A stretch of DNA of 48,037 nucleotides from an uncultured Collinsella sp. (GCA_900758885.1 CAAETD010000131.1:1-48037); one strand, 5' to 3'. Counted from the stretch's first letter, positions 16,208 to 25,291 are shown. Numbers and translations are program-made. The notes: a model not told the origin generated them from the letters alone.

Positions 16208-16925
16208 GGGGAAGGTCCTCTCCCTCGGCCATGCGGCCAAGCAGAATCGCGGTTACGGGACGCAAGTCCTCGGGCACCGTCACCTTAAGGTTATCGCGCG
16301 GGCTCTGGACGCAGCGGACGCGCCCGCCCATGCGCTCGACCAGCGACGAATCATCGGTACCGATAAAGCCCTCGGCAATGGCTGCAGCGTGGGCGCGCTT
16401 CATAGCATCGACGCTAAAGATCTGCGGCGTCTGCGCTGCCCAGTAGAGCTCACGTGGCGGCGTCTCGACGATATTGTCGCCATCGACGATCTTGAGCGTG
16501 TCGATCGCGGGCTGGCCGCACACGACACCGTCGAGAGCACGGTCGCTCACGAGCACGTCGATAGCGTGGTCGATGGCCTCGGTCGTAATGAGCGGACGAG
16601 CGCCATCGTGAATGGCGACGTATTCAAAGCCCGCCGGAACCGCATGCACGCCGGCACGGGTGGAATCCTGACGGGTATCGCCGGCATCGGCAAAGCTGAT
16701 GGGCGTGTCATAGTCAAACGGGTCGATGGCCAGGCGGCGCATCTCGGCACGGCGCTCGGCAGGACACACCACTACAATGTGGCCGACCTTGTCGCTACGA
16801 TCGAACGCGCGGATGGACCAGCTCATGAGCGGACGGCCCGCCACGTTAACGAGCTGCTTGCCGCCGGGGTTACCAAAGCGCTGGCCGCTGCCACCGGCAA
16901 CGACCACGGCGCATACGGGCGCCAT
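16197..16925 (-). CDS. ispD: 2-C-methyl-D-erythritol 4-phosphate cytidylyltransferase
   Basis: Protein of 242 residues that joins CTP and MEP in the third step of the MEP route. The N-terminal nucleotide-binding loop is VVVAGGSGQRFGNPGGKQ; HDGARPLIT and the AAQTPQIF segment are also diagnostic. Its start codon overlaps the disA stop by one base (TAATG) and its end overlaps ispF, so translation is coupled along disA-ispD-ispF. Confidence 0.96.
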   Translation of the reverse strand: MAPVCAVVVAGGSGQRFGNPGGKQLVNVAGRPLMSWSIRAFDRSDKVGHIVVVCPAERRAEMRRLAIDPFDYDTPISFADAGDTRQDSTRAGVHAVPAGFEYVAIHDGARPLITTEAIDHAIDVLVSDRALDGVVCGQPAIDTLKIVDGDNIVETPPRELYWAAQTPQIFSVDAMKRAHAAAIAEGFIGTDDSSLVERMGGRVRCVQSPRDNLKVTVPEDLRPVTAILLGRMAEGEDLPHVQ

Positions 16926-17992
16926 TATGCGTTCCCCTGTTTGGTGCCCTTCATGCGGTACAGCGAGTCCGCAAGAATGGCAGGGTTGTTGACGCCAAAG
17001 TCGCCCAGGCGCTCCGGATCCTCGCTGATGTCATCCATGAGCTCCTGCAGCGAGCCGTACTCGTCGACGATCTTCTCGGCCACGCCGTCGCGCACGACGG
17101 ACACGCGCGAAAGCGTGCGCAGGCCCAGCGGTGTCATGACGGAGTCCTCGTCCAGGTCGTCGTAACCCAGAACCGCCGCCACATGCTGCGGGTCGGACAG
17201 GTCCTTAGGCGTCATGCGAGCGAGCTCGGCGCGGATCTTCTCGGCGTTGGCCTCAGAGGAATCGCTTGCGTAGTCGCGGATCATCAGGTCGTATTCGGTA
17301 TCCATGCTGGAGCCCGCGAGCTGCTCGAGCTGCATCTGCACGAGCTTGCCCTGGTTACCCAGCTTAACGATGCAATCCTTAAGCTCGGTCTTTGCCTGCT
17401 GCATGATCTCGAAGCTCGAGAAAATACCGGTAATGTCGGCGAGCGTGACGTAGTCGTCGAGCTCGAGGGCCGTCAGGCGCAGCAGGGAGCGATCGAGCGA
17501 CTGACGGGTAGTCTGGAGCGTGGCGACGAGCTGGTTGACCGAGCTCATGATGGTGGTGACGGGCTGGATCTCGTAGCTCTTGCCGTGAACGTACACGTTG
17601 ACGACGGCGCGACGAGCCGAAACCGAGATCACGATGGCATCAGTGAGCACCGACATGCGAGCGGCAGTACGGTGACGCATGCCCGTCTCGCTCGTGGCAA
17701 GCGAGGGATCGGGATTGAGGTGGAAGTTGGCGCGCAGGATCTGGGTGAGGTCGCCATCGATAACGATGGCGCCGTCCATCTTGGAAAGCTCGAACAAGCG
17801 GTTCGAGGTAAACGAAATGTTGAGCGGGAAGCCGTCGTTACCGGCGGCGAGCACGTTTTCGGTGTCGCCGACGCAGATAAGGGCGCCCAGGTGACCGGCA
17901 ATGATCATGTCGAGGGCGGTGCGGATCGGCTGGCCGGGGGCAGTCAGGCGAATAGCCTGTTCCATACGCTTTTGCAGCTCGTTCTTATCCAA
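16925..17992 (-). CDS. disA: DNA integrity scanning protein / diadenylate cyclase DisA
   Basis: Protein of 355 residues that makes c-di-AMP from two ATP and scans DNA for branched structures. The DAC domain has the DGA motif (MDGAIVIDGD) and the RHR-T motif (GMRHRTAARMS). A helical linker and a C-terminal HhH-like DNA-binding region (EKIVDEYGSLQELMDDISED) follow. The start codon is TTG, with GGGAG seven bases upstream; an ATG between them is out of frame. The full three-domain length is normal. First gene of the operon that leads into ispD. Confidence 0.95.
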   Translation of the reverse strand: MDKNELQKRMEQAIRLTAPGQPIRTALDMIIAGHLGALICVGDTENVLAAGNDGFPLNISFTSNRLFELSKMDGAIVIDGDLTQILRANFHLNPDPSLATSETGMRHRTAARMSVLTDAIVISVSARRAVVNVYVHGKSYEIQPVTTIMSSVNQLVATLQTTRQSLDRSLLRLTALELDDYVTLADITGIFSSFEIMQQAKTELKDCIVKLGNQGKLVQMQLEQLAGSSMDTEYDLMIRDYASDSSEANAEKIRAELARMTPKDLSDPQHVAAVLGYDDLDEDSVMTPLGLRTLSRVSVVRDGVAEKIVDEYGSLQELMDDISEDPERLGDFGVNNPAILADSLYRMKGTKQGNA

Positions 17993-18128
17993 GGCATCGC
18001 TCCCATCGTATACGCTCCATAAACGCTAAATAGTTTCTCACGGTTTGTCCCTGCGGCGCTTGCGAAATCCGATGCTTACAGAATGAGCGAACACAGCTGA
18101 GAGCCCCAATCCAAATGAGCTGCTTATG

Positions 18129-18137
18129 TGGTAGCAT
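18129..18137 (+). promoter_or_regulatory. Extended -10 promoter of mntP
   Basis: TG-G-TAGCAT, placing the transcript start at about 18143, just before the riboswitch. No convincing -35. Confidence 0.5.
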
Positions 18138-18148
18138 CGGGATTCGCA

Positions 18149-18288
18149 TAAATGAGGGAGTAGTCGCGTGATCGGGTTCGCCTCCGGTGGCGCGGCAAGT
18201 CAACACACTGGCCGATGCGGCCTGGCTTGCCTTAATGAACGAGACTCGTGGCTGTGCGCGCAACGCGTACGCCACGGGTCTTTTTTGT
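18149..18288 (+). promoter_or_regulatory. yybP-ykoY manganese riboswitch
   Basis: Leader RNA of mntP. GAGGGAGTAG at 18154-18163 and GAACGAGAC at 18237-18245 match the conserved metal-binding loops of this riboswitch class, and GGCAAG with CTTGCC (18194-18230) forms an inner helix. The 3' strand is continuous with a terminator stem, ACTCGTGGC with GCCACGGGT followed by CTTTTTT (18244-18287). This fits a transcriptional ON switch in which Mn2+ prevents termination. Confidence 0.85.
18244..18287 (+). terminator. Riboswitch-controlled terminator
   Basis: A 9-bp stem (one G-U pair) and a run of six T, 53 bases before the mntP start. Expression platform of the riboswitch. Confidence 0.85.
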
Positions 18289-18339
18289 TACTCCCCCAAG
18301 AGGTACACGCGGGCCCGCCCGCAGAGAGGGAGCCAGACT

Positions 18340-18918
18340 ATGGGACTCGCAGAGCTCGTGTTGCTCGCCGTTGGCCTTTCGATGGACGCCTTTGCCGTTT
18401 CCATCTGCAAGGGCCTTGGCATGAAGAAGATCAACCTTAAAGTCGCCGTGGTGCTCGGCCTGTTCTTTGGCGGCTTTCAGGCCGGCATGCCCGTAATCGG
18501 ATGGGCGCTCGGCAGTCAATTCATGGGCATCATCGGACCCATCGACCATTGGATCGCCTTTATCCTATTGGCCTTTATCGGCGGCAAAATGCTGTGGGAA
18601 GCCTTTACCGAAGACGAGGATGAAGGCGACGGCAAGGATGCCGAAAAAATCGACCTGGGCGAGTACCTGATCCTTGCCATCGCAACCTCAATCGACGCCC
18701 TGGCCGTAGGCATCTCATTTGCCGCACTCTCGGTCGACATCGTCCCCGCCGTGTCGCTCATAGGCATCACGACCTTCATCTTCTCCGTTGCCGGCGTGGC
18801 GATTGGCCGCATCTTTGGCGCGCGCTACGAAAAGCCCGCCACCATCGTGGGCGGCGTTGTACTCATCCTCATCGGCCTCAAGATTTTGCTGGAGCACCTA
18901 GGGATTTTGGTGCTGTAA
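18340..18918 (+). CDS. mntP: Manganese efflux pump MntP
   Basis: Membrane protein of 192 residues with six predicted segments in two related halves. Each half has an acidic motif in the membrane: LSMDAFAVSICKGLGM (first) and TSIDALAVGISFAALS (second). GAGGGAG precedes the ATG at 18340; the longer frame upstream is riboswitch sequence. It exports excess Mn2+. Control by the upstream yybP-ykoY element agrees with known biology of this family. Confidence 0.95.
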   Translation: MGLAELVLLAVGLSMDAFAVSICKGLGMKKINLKVAVVLGLFFGGFQAGMPVIGWALGSQFMGIIGPIDHWIAFILLAFIGGKMLWEAFTEDEDEGDGKDAEKIDLGEYLILAIATSIDALAVGISFAALSVDIVPAVSLIGITTFIFSVAGVAIGRIFGARYEKPATIVGGVVLILIGLKILLEHLGILVL

Positions 18919-18947
18919 AACACCCTTCAAAACTAAACGTCCGTATG

Positions 18948-18980
18948 AGGCCTCATGCAGAGTTTTGCATGAGGCCTTTT
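18948..18980 (+). terminator. mntP terminator, carrying an operator-like loop
   Basis: AGGCCTCATGCA and TGCATGAGGCCT followed by TTTT. The stem-loop includes TGCAGAGTTTTGCAT (18956-18970), which differs at one base from the hipB operator half-site. Confidence 0.8.
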
Positions 18981-18982
18981 CA

Positions 18983-19023
18983 TGCAGACTTTTGCATGTC
19001 ATACTAGGATGCAAAAGTCTGCA
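18983..19023 (+). promoter_or_regulatory. hipBA operator and promoter
   Basis: TGCAGACTTTTGCAT (18983-18997) and its exact reverse complement (19009-19023) flank 11 bases that include TG-T-CATACT, an extended -10. HipB-type autorepression would block this promoter directly. Confidence 0.8.
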
Positions 19024-19038
19024 CGTTAGGAGATTGCC

Positions 19039-19509
19039 ATGGATACCCTTCCCATCACCACGCCGCGCCAAGCCGGCATCTACGTGCGTCAGGCGCGCGA
19101 GGCGCAGGGGATCACCCGTGCCGCCCTCGCTAAAAAAGCCGGTGTTTCGGAACGCCTGCTCGCATCGCTCGAGCTGGGAGATGCCACCGGCATTCGGCTC
19201 GACAAGCTGCTGGCAGTTTTCGGTGCTCTCGGACTGGCTCTCGTTGCTCAAGGGAATATCGACGACACGAAACATGAGCAGCCAGCCGACGCCCCGCATG
19301 CCGATTTGCAACCTTGTAGCACCCCCAGGTGCCATCACGCTCAACGTCTTCACCATCGCAACCGACGCGGCGCAGCCATTCCAGCTCTTCCAGATACCCC
19401 CTTTACGTCCGAGCTCTACGACAAGGCCTTCGCCGATTTCGCCATGTCCAATCTCGGAGTCTCGATTGCCGCAAACCCATCTGCCCAAACCAGGCCCAAA
19501 GGGAGGTAG
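19039..19509 (+). CDS. hipB: HipB-type antitoxin / HTH repressor
   Basis: Protein of 156 residues. Residues about 10-70 are a Cro/C1-type helix-turn-helix (IYVRQAREAQGITRAALAKK, then SERLLASLELG), the DNA-binding part of HipB. The C-terminal extension is longer than E. coli HipB (88 residues). Its middle, about 19310-19390, has poor third-position GC in this frame while the +1 frame there reads well, so a pair of compensating frameshifts is possible. The stop lies three bases before hipA, inside its ribosome site GGGAGG. It likely neutralises HipA and represses the operon. Confidence 0.85.
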   Translation: MDTLPITTPRQAGIYVRQAREAQGITRAALAKKAGVSERLLASLELGDATGIRLDKLLAVFGALGLALVAQGNIDDTKHEQPADAPHADLQPCSTPRCHHAQRLHHRNRRGAAIPALPDTPFTSELYDKAFADFAMSNLGVSIAANPSAQTRPKGR

Positions 19510-19512
19510 CCA

Positions 19513-20817
19513 ATGGCCAGCAAAACGCTTCGGACTATTATTTGCGGCGTACCTGCGGGAACGCTCATGCAAGATGAGAGCAGTCTAGTCAGTTTTGCCT
19601 ACGATCAAGATTATGACGGGCCAGCCCTATCGACCAACATACCCGTATCGAATCGCACATACGGACAACAGGTCATGAATCCGTACCTGTTTGGTCTTCT
19701 ACCCGACAGCGAGGACCAACGAAAAGCGATTGCCGCCGAATTCGACGTTAGGCCCAACAATCCCGTTGCGTTGCTCAGCCATATCGGACTCGACTGTCCG
19801 GGCGGAGTGCAGTTTTGTGCCGAAGAAGATGCCGACGCCGTCCTGCATCGCGCTGGCGAATACCGCCCTATAGACGACCACGAAATTGCTCTTCGTCTCA
19901 AGTCGATCAGAGATGACCGCGATGCATCGTGGATGGGTCTAGATGAAAGTTGGTCACTTGGAGGCAACCAGGGCAAGTTCGCGCTCGCGTTCATAAACGG
20001 CCGCTGGTGCGAATGCATGGGCTCCTCGCCCACGACGCATATTTTCAAAAATGGCGTTATCGGATTTAAACTCGAGGCTCTCAATGAGTTTGTCTGCATG
20101 AAAAGCGCCCAGCGCGCCGGCATCGCAACGGCAAACGTCGAATATCGTATGTTTGAGGACGAACCTGCCCTCATTGTTGAGCGCTATGACCGCGTGAAAG
20201 TCAGAGACGGAACGATCAGGCGCCTACATCAAGAAGACCTCTGTCAGGCACTTGGGGTGATGCCCGCCCAAAAGTACACGGCAGACGGCGGCCCGACCAC
20301 ACGCGACATTCAAGAGCTCCTCGTAAATACGAGCCACCATCAACTTAACCTGTATCTGTTTACGCAGATACTGTTCTTCAACGCCATTATCGGTGCACCG
20401 GATGCGCATGCGAAAAACTATTCCCTGCTCCTTGGAAACGACGGCGCAGCCATGATGGCTCGAATGTACGATGTCGCATCGGGGCTGGCATACGAGCGCA
20501 TGCGCCGCCGGGCGCGCCTTGCCATGAGCGTTGGCGGCGAAAATCGTGTGGGGCGCATCGGTCCAGGCGCTATCCGCCGATACCACGGTATGGGAGACCC
20601 CGCGCTGGAGGCGACGCTCACCGATGCCGGGCTATCCGAGAAGTTTTGCTTTGCAACCATGATGGACCTCGCCTACGAGGTGCCCATTTGCATGGAAGAG
20701 GTCATGGACGAATACGCCGACCTGCCCGGCATGGCGGACCTGCGCGAGCATATGCTCGGCCCCGTCCGCGAAAACTGCCAGCGCACCCTCGACCTCATCA
20801 GGGCAGAAATGGACTAG
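19513..20817 (+). CDS. hipA: HipA-type serine/threonine kinase toxin
   Basis: Protein of 434 residues, near E. coli HipA (440). An N-subdomain (PVSNRTYGQQVMNPYLFGLL) precedes the P-loop SLGGNQGKFAL (about 150-157, with the autophosphorylated serine position kept). The catalytic loop IIGAPDAHAKNYSLLL lies at about 293-308 and the metal-binding aspartate in YDVASGL at about 319. Such kinases phosphorylate an aminoacyl-tRNA synthetase (GltX in E. coli) and cause growth arrest. All key residues are present, so it looks intact. Coupled to hipB. Confidence 0.92.
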   Translation: MASKTLRTIICGVPAGTLMQDESSLVSFAYDQDYDGPALSTNIPVSNRTYGQQVMNPYLFGLLPDSEDQRKAIAAEFDVRPNNPVALLSHIGLDCPGGVQFCAEEDADAVLHRAGEYRPIDDHEIALRLKSIRDDRDASWMGLDESWSLGGNQGKFALAFINGRWCECMGSSPTTHIFKNGVIGFKLEALNEFVCMKSAQRAGIATANVEYRMFEDEPALIVERYDRVKVRDGTIRRLHQEDLCQALGVMPAQKYTADGGPTTRDIQELLVNTSHHQLNLYLFTQILFFNAIIGAPDAHAKNYSLLLGNDGAAMMARMYDVASGLAYERMRRRARLAMSVGGENRVGRIGPGAIRRYHGMGDPALEATLTDAGLSEKFCFATMMDLAYEVPICMEEVMDEYADLPGMADLREHMLGPVRENCQRTLDLIRAEMD

Positions 20818-20849
20818 ACACCAGACTATTTCCCATTTTTCAAACAAAA

Positions 20850-20890
20850 GAGAGGGGGCACCCGTCGCAAAAGACCGGGTGCCCCCTCTC
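20850..20890 (-). terminator. Terminator between pepD and hipA
   Basis: GAGAGGGGGCACCCG and CGGGTGCCCCCTCTC form a 15-bp perfect stem; the minus strand continues TTTTGTTTG, so it ends pepD and may also stop hipA transcripts. Confidence 0.88.
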
Positions 20891-20945
20891 GTAATGTCAT
20901 TTGCAATCTGCTAGCACGTGGCTCGGACTGCTGCCAGCGCGACCT

Positions 20946-22403
20946 TTACGCAGCGAGGCGCTTGAGGACGTCGATGAGCAGCTCGTAGAAGCGCTCGGCA
21001 GAAGCGAGCTCCATGCTCTCGTCCGGGGTATGGACATCGGAGAGCGTCGGGCCCACGGCGATGGCGTCCAGGCCGTGCAGAGCCTCGGCAAACAGGCCGC
21101 ACTCAAGGCCGGCGTGAATGGACTCGATGCGCAGCTCGGAGCCAAAGAGCTCTCGATAGCTCTCGACAAAGACTTCGCGGACCGGCGAATGCTCGGCATA
21201 GCTCCAGCCGGGATACTCAAACTCAAACTTGGCGTCGAAGCCCAGGACATCGGCCAGCGTCTGCAGACGGTCCTTGAACTCGTTCTGCAGCGAGGTGATC
21301 GAAGAGCGCGGGGACAGCATAATCTTGACCTCGTCATCGGAGGTGGCGACCACGCCGATGTTGGAGGAAACCTCGACGGAGCCGTCGGTGGCGACGTTAC
21401 GGCGAATCACGCCGTTAGGGGCAAGGCGCAGGGCGCGGATGAGGGCAAGCGCGGACTTCTGGTCCATGGCCTCAACCTCGGCGTCGTCGGCAATCTCGAC
21501 GGTGCAAGTAAAGCCGGGGTCGAAGACCTCGAGCTCGGCAGTGACGTCGGCGATGATGCCCTTTGCGATCTGGGCCGCGGCCTCGGCGGCAGCGTGGTCG
21601 GCGTAGACCAGAACAGCCTTGCACTCACGGTTGATGGCGTTGTCCTTGGTGCCGCCGTTAAAGCTGACGATGGCGGGCTCGCCGGCGACCATCAGGCGGT
21701 CGATGATGCGGGCCATGATAAGGTTGCCGTTGCCGCGCTCCAGGTTGATGTCGGAGCCGGAGTGACCGCCCAGCAGGCCGGAGATGTCGAGCGTGAGGGT
21801 GCTACCGGTCTTGTGCTCGCGCGCGATCGGGCACGTGTAGGTAACGACGACGCCGCCGGCGCAGCTGACGGTGGCAACGCCCTCTTCCTCGGAGTCAAGG
21901 TTAATCATGGTGCGGGCGCTAATCTGGGACTTGTCGAGCGTCTCGGCGCCGACCAGGCCGGTCTCCTCGTCGGTGGTGAATACGCACTCGAGGGCGGGAT
22001 GGACAATCGAATCATCGTTGAGCACGGTAAGCATAAGCGCGACGGCAATGCCGTTGTCGGCACCCAGGGTGGTGCCGTTAGCGGTGAGGACGCCGTCCTT
22101 GACGACCAGGTCGATACCATCGGTCGTAAAGTCGTGCTCAACGGAGCCCAACTTGTCGCACACCATATCGATGTGGCCCTGCAGCATCACGGTCGGGGCA
22201 TTCTCGGCACCGGCAGATGCGGGCTTGCGAATGATAACGTTGTAGACCTCGTCCTGGTACACATCGAGGCCGCGCTCCTTGGCAAACGCAACCAGGAAAT
22301 CGCTGATGCCCTTCTCGTTGCCAGACCCGCGGGGGATCGCGCTGACCTCCTCAAAGAAATGGAACAGCTGGGCGGGCTCGTAGCCGGTAATCTTGTAGTC
22401 CAT
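20946..22403 (-). CDS. pepD: Aminoacyl-histidine dipeptidase (M20 family)
   Basis: Cytosolic di-zinc dipeptidase of 485 residues. Metal and catalytic motifs are LQGHIDMVCDK, LGADNGIAVA, TTDEETGLVGA and INLDSEEEG, with the dimerisation domain between. It cleaves dipeptides such as Xaa-His and cysteinylglycine. The frame is open upstream to 22508, but AAGGAGG immediately precedes the ATG at 22403 (MDYKITGYEP) and gives the normal length of E. coli PepD. A stand-alone gene with its own terminator. Confidence 0.95.
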   Translation of the reverse strand: MDYKITGYEPAQLFHFFEEVSAIPRGSGNEKGISDFLVAFAKERGLDVYQDEVYNVIIRKPASAGAENAPTVMLQGHIDMVCDKLGSVEHDFTTDGIDLVVKDGVLTANGTTLGADNGIAVALMLTVLNDDSIVHPALECVFTTDEETGLVGAETLDKSQISARTMINLDSEEEGVATVSCAGGVVVTYTCPIAREHKTGSTLTLDISGLLGGHSGSDINLERGNGNLIMARIIDRLMVAGEPAIVSFNGGTKDNAINRECKAVLVYADHAAAEAAAQIAKGIIADVTAELEVFDPGFTCTVEIADDAEVEAMDQKSALALIRALRLAPNGVIRRNVATDGSVEVSSNIGVVATSDDEVKIMLSPRSSITSLQNEFKDRLQTLADVLGFDAKFEFEYPGWSYAEHSPVREVFVESYRELFGSELRIESIHAGLECGLFAEALHGLDAIAVGPTLSDVHTPDESMELASAERFYELLIDVLKRLAA

Positions 22404-22557
22404 GGTGCCTCCTTGGCGCAACTGGTTAGACAGTAAGACATGCGCCTTGTATATTCCCAGACTTCGTTTGCATAAACCAGTCGAAAACGCCGAGCGCTCT
22501 CGCATCATCGGCTAACGGTGGACCGCATAGCGTAACGGTCACAACTTCCGCAGCTCT

Positions 22558-22593
22558 ACAAATCGAGGCGCCCTTTCCGGAGCGCCTCGATTG
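22558..22593 (-). terminator. clpC terminator
   Basis: AATCGAGGCGC and GCGCCTCGATT, 11-bp perfect stem, 25 bases after the clpC stop; the T run is weak (TTTGTAG). Confidence 0.7.
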
Positions 22594-22617
22594 CGCGTAT
22601 CAAATTGTCGCCACGCC

Positions 22618-25260
22618 CTACAGCGCGCCGGAACCGGCTTGCATCATGCCGCCGGGGCCCGAGGTCACGCCGCCGCTCACGGGCGAGGCGTTGCCGGTGT
22701 GCGGTGCCGCCGGGACGGTATCGCCACCGAGTGTGCCCGCCGGACGCGGTGCCGGGATCTCGCCCGTGCCGTGGCTAAAGACAAACTTGTCATCGGCCAC
22801 GTCGCACAGGACGGTATCGCCCTCGCCCCACTCGCCGGTCAGAAGCTCCTCGGACAGCGGGTCCTCGATGAGCTTTTGAATGGCGCGGCGCAGCGGACGC
22901 GCACCGTTGGTGAGGTCGGTGCCCTCGGCCACGATCTTGTCATAGGCCGCATCGGTGAGCTTGATGTTCATGCCGTTGGCAATCAGGCGCTGACGCAGGT
23001 CGTCCACCAGCAGGTGCGCGATCTTGGTCAGGTTCTCGCCCGAGAGCTTCTGGAACACCACAATGTCGTCGATACGGTTGAGCAGCTCGGGGCGGAACAG
23101 GCGCTTGAGCTCGCCCATCGCACGGCCTTTGATCTCACTCGAGGTGAGGCCCTGCTCGCCGGTGGTGCCAAAGCCAACGCTCGCATCCTGCGCGATCTCG
23201 CGGGCGCCCACGTTGGACGTCATGATGATCACGGTATTGCGGAAGTCGACCGTCTTGCCCTGGCTATCGGTCAGACGACCCTCCTCCAGCACCTGCAGCA
23301 GGATATTGAAGATGTCGGGGTGCGCCTTCTCGATCTCGTCGAACAGCACGACCGAGTACGGGTGACGGCGAACAGCCTTGGTGAGCTGGCCGCCCTCGTC
23401 GTGGCCCACATAGCCCGGGGGGCTACCGATGAGCTTGGAGACCTCGAACTCACTGCCAAACTCCGACATATCGAAGCTGATGAGCGCGTCCTTGCTGCCA
23501 AAGAGATACTCGGCGAGCGTCTTGGCGAGCTCGGTTTTGCCCGTGCCGGTGGGGCCCAGGAAGATAAAGCTGCCGCCGGGGCGACGCGGGTCCTTGAGCG
23601 GCGAGCGGCTGCGGCGCACGGCCTTGGCAACGGCCTCGACGGCCTCGTCCTGACCGATGATGCGCGTCTTGAGCACGCTTTCGGCCTGCAGCAGGCGGCG
23701 GCTCTCGCTCTCGGTGAGCGAGGACACCGGCACGCCCGAGGTCACGGACACGATGTCGGCAATCTGGGAGACATCGATGGTGAGCGGGCCGGCGTCGAGC
23801 TCGGCCGTCCAGGCAGCCTTGGCCTCGGCGAGCTCAATCTCGGCAGCCTTTTGCTGCTCGGTGATCTCGGCGGCCTTGTTCATGTCGTCGCTCTCGGTGG
23901 CCTCCTGCGCGGCGGCCTTAAGCTCCTCCACGCGATGCTCGGCCTCGCGCACCGGCTCGGGCGCGCGGTTGGCGGCGATGCGGGCGCGGGCGCCGGCCTC
24001 GTCAATGAGGTCGATGGCCTTATCGGGCAGGAAGCGATCCTGGATGTAGCGGTTGGAGAGGTTCGCGGCGGCCTCGATAGCACCCTGCGTATAGCGCACA
24101 TGGTGGTGCTCCTCGTAGCGCGGCTTGAGCGCGGTCAGGATCTTGACCGTGTCCTCGACGCTCGGCTCCTCGACATCGATGGTCTGGAAGCGACGCTCGA
24201 AGGCCGGGTCCTTGGTGAGGTACTTGCGGAACTCCTCGGCCGTGGTGGCACCGATGATCTGGAAAGCACCGCGTGCGAGAACGGGCTTGAGCATGGAGCT
24301 CGCGTCGATGGAGCCCTCGGCAGAGCCGGCACCGATGATGGTGTGCATCTCGTCGATAAACAAGATAACGTCGTCGGCTTCGGTCGCCTCCTGGATCACG
24401 TTCTTGAGGCGCTCCTCAAACTCACCGCGATACTTGGCACCCGCGACAAGACCCGGCAGGTCGAGCGTCCAGATATTCTGGTTCATAAGGTTCTCGGGCA
24501 CGTTGCCGGCTGCAATCTGCTGAGCCAGGCCCTCGACGATGGCCGTCTTGCCCACGCCGGGGTCGCCCAGAATGAGCGGGTTGTTCTTGGTGCGGCGCGA
24601 AAGAATTTCCATCATACGCTGGACTTCCTTTTCGCGACCAATTACAGGGTCGAGCTCGCCATCGCGCGCCTTTTGCGTGAGGTTGGTGGCGAACTGCTTG
24701 AGCGTATCGGTGCCACTCCCCTTTTGCTGAGAGGCATCCGAGCCGCTAAAGAACGGCAGGCCCGCACCGGGACGACCAGCACCGGCGCCGGCAAGCGGAC
24801 GCTTCTTGTCCTGGTCCTTGGCGGTGAGTTTCTCGATAGCCTTTTTGATGGAGGCGGACGACACGCCCAGGCGCATGAGGATGTCCATGGCCATGCCGTT
24901 GCCCTCTTCGACGATACCGATGAGTAGGTGCTCGGTCGACACGTAGGTCTGATTGTTCTCGCGCGCCACGCGGAATGAACGCTCCATCACGCTAATGACG
25001 AGCGGCGTAAAGGCAAGCTTGGCAGCCTCGGTCTCCTCGCTGGGCTCGGGGACCGTGGTCTGGACCTCCTTGAGGGTGTCCATGATGTCGTCGTAGGAGA
25101 TATCAAGCGAGCGCAGCGCCTCGGCAGCGATGCCCTCGTCCTCCTTGGCGAGTGCGAGCAGCAGGTGCTCGGTGCCCACCTTATTTGAGTGCAGATCGAG
25201 CGCCTCCTGTTTGGCCATCGACATGACCTTGCGCGCTCGATCGGTAAATCTATCTAACAT
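22618..25260 (-). CDS. clpC: ATP-dependent Clp protease ATPase subunit ClpC
   Basis: AAA+ unfoldase of 880 residues that feeds substrates to ClpP. Two Clp N-repeats occupy about 1-145. AAA domain 1 has Walker A GDPGVGKT, followed by a coiled-coil middle region (REAEHRVEELKAAAQEATES) of the ClpC/UVR type. AAA domain 2 has GPTGTGKTELAKTLAEY and VVLFDEIEKAHPD. The C-terminus is a Pro/Gly/Thr-rich tail of about 50 residues. ATG at 25260 after AAGGA. There is no ctsR-mcsAB upstream and I see no CtsR or HspR box. The leader contains a hairpin (25292-25319). Confidence 0.96.
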   Translation of the reverse strand: MLDRFTDRARKVMSMAKQEALDLHSNKVGTEHLLLALAKEDEGIAAEALRSLDISYDDIMDTLKEVQTTVPEPSEETEAAKLAFTPLVISVMERSFRVARENNQTYVSTEHLLIGIVEEGNGMAMDILMRLGVSSASIKKAIEKLTAKDQDKKRPLAGAGAGRPGAGLPFFSGSDASQQKGSGTDTLKQFATNLTQKARDGELDPVIGREKEVQRMMEILSRRTKNNPLILGDPGVGKTAIVEGLAQQIAAGNVPENLMNQNIWTLDLPGLVAGAKYRGEFEERLKNVIQEATEADDVILFIDEMHTIIGAGSAEGSIDASSMLKPVLARGAFQIIGATTAEEFRKYLTKDPAFERRFQTIDVEEPSVEDTVKILTALKPRYEEHHHVRYTQGAIEAAANLSNRYIQDRFLPDKAIDLIDEAGARARIAANRAPEPVREAEHRVEELKAAAQEATESDDMNKAAEITEQQKAAEIELAEAKAAWTAELDAGPLTIDVSQIADIVSVTSGVPVSSLTESESRRLLQAESVLKTRIIGQDEAVEAVAKAVRRSRSPLKDPRRPGGSFIFLGPTGTGKTELAKTLAEYLFGSKDALISFDMSEFGSEFEVSKLIGSPPGYVGHDEGGQLTKAVRRHPYSVVLFDEIEKAHPDIFNILLQVLEEGRLTDSQGKTVDFRNTVIIMTSNVGAREIAQDASVGFGTTGEQGLTSSEIKGRAMGELKRLFRPELLNRIDDIVVFQKLSGENLTKIAHLLVDDLRQRLIANGMNIKLTDAAYDKIVAEGTDLTNGARPLRRAIQKLIEDPLSEELLTGEWGEGDTVLCDVADDKFVFSHGTGEIPAPRPAGTLGGDTVPAAPHTGNASPVSGGVTSGPGGMMQAGSGAL

Positions 25261-25291
25261 GCTCGTTTCCTTACATGAGTTCATCGAAATC

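Noticed and set aside
18187..18339. N-terminal extension of mntP
   Set aside because: This stretch is the riboswitch aptamer and terminator; the real start has a GAGGGAG site at 18340.
22591..24927. 778-codon open frame opposite clpC
   Set aside because: Shadow of clpC in a GC-rich genome; no family features and no ribosome site.
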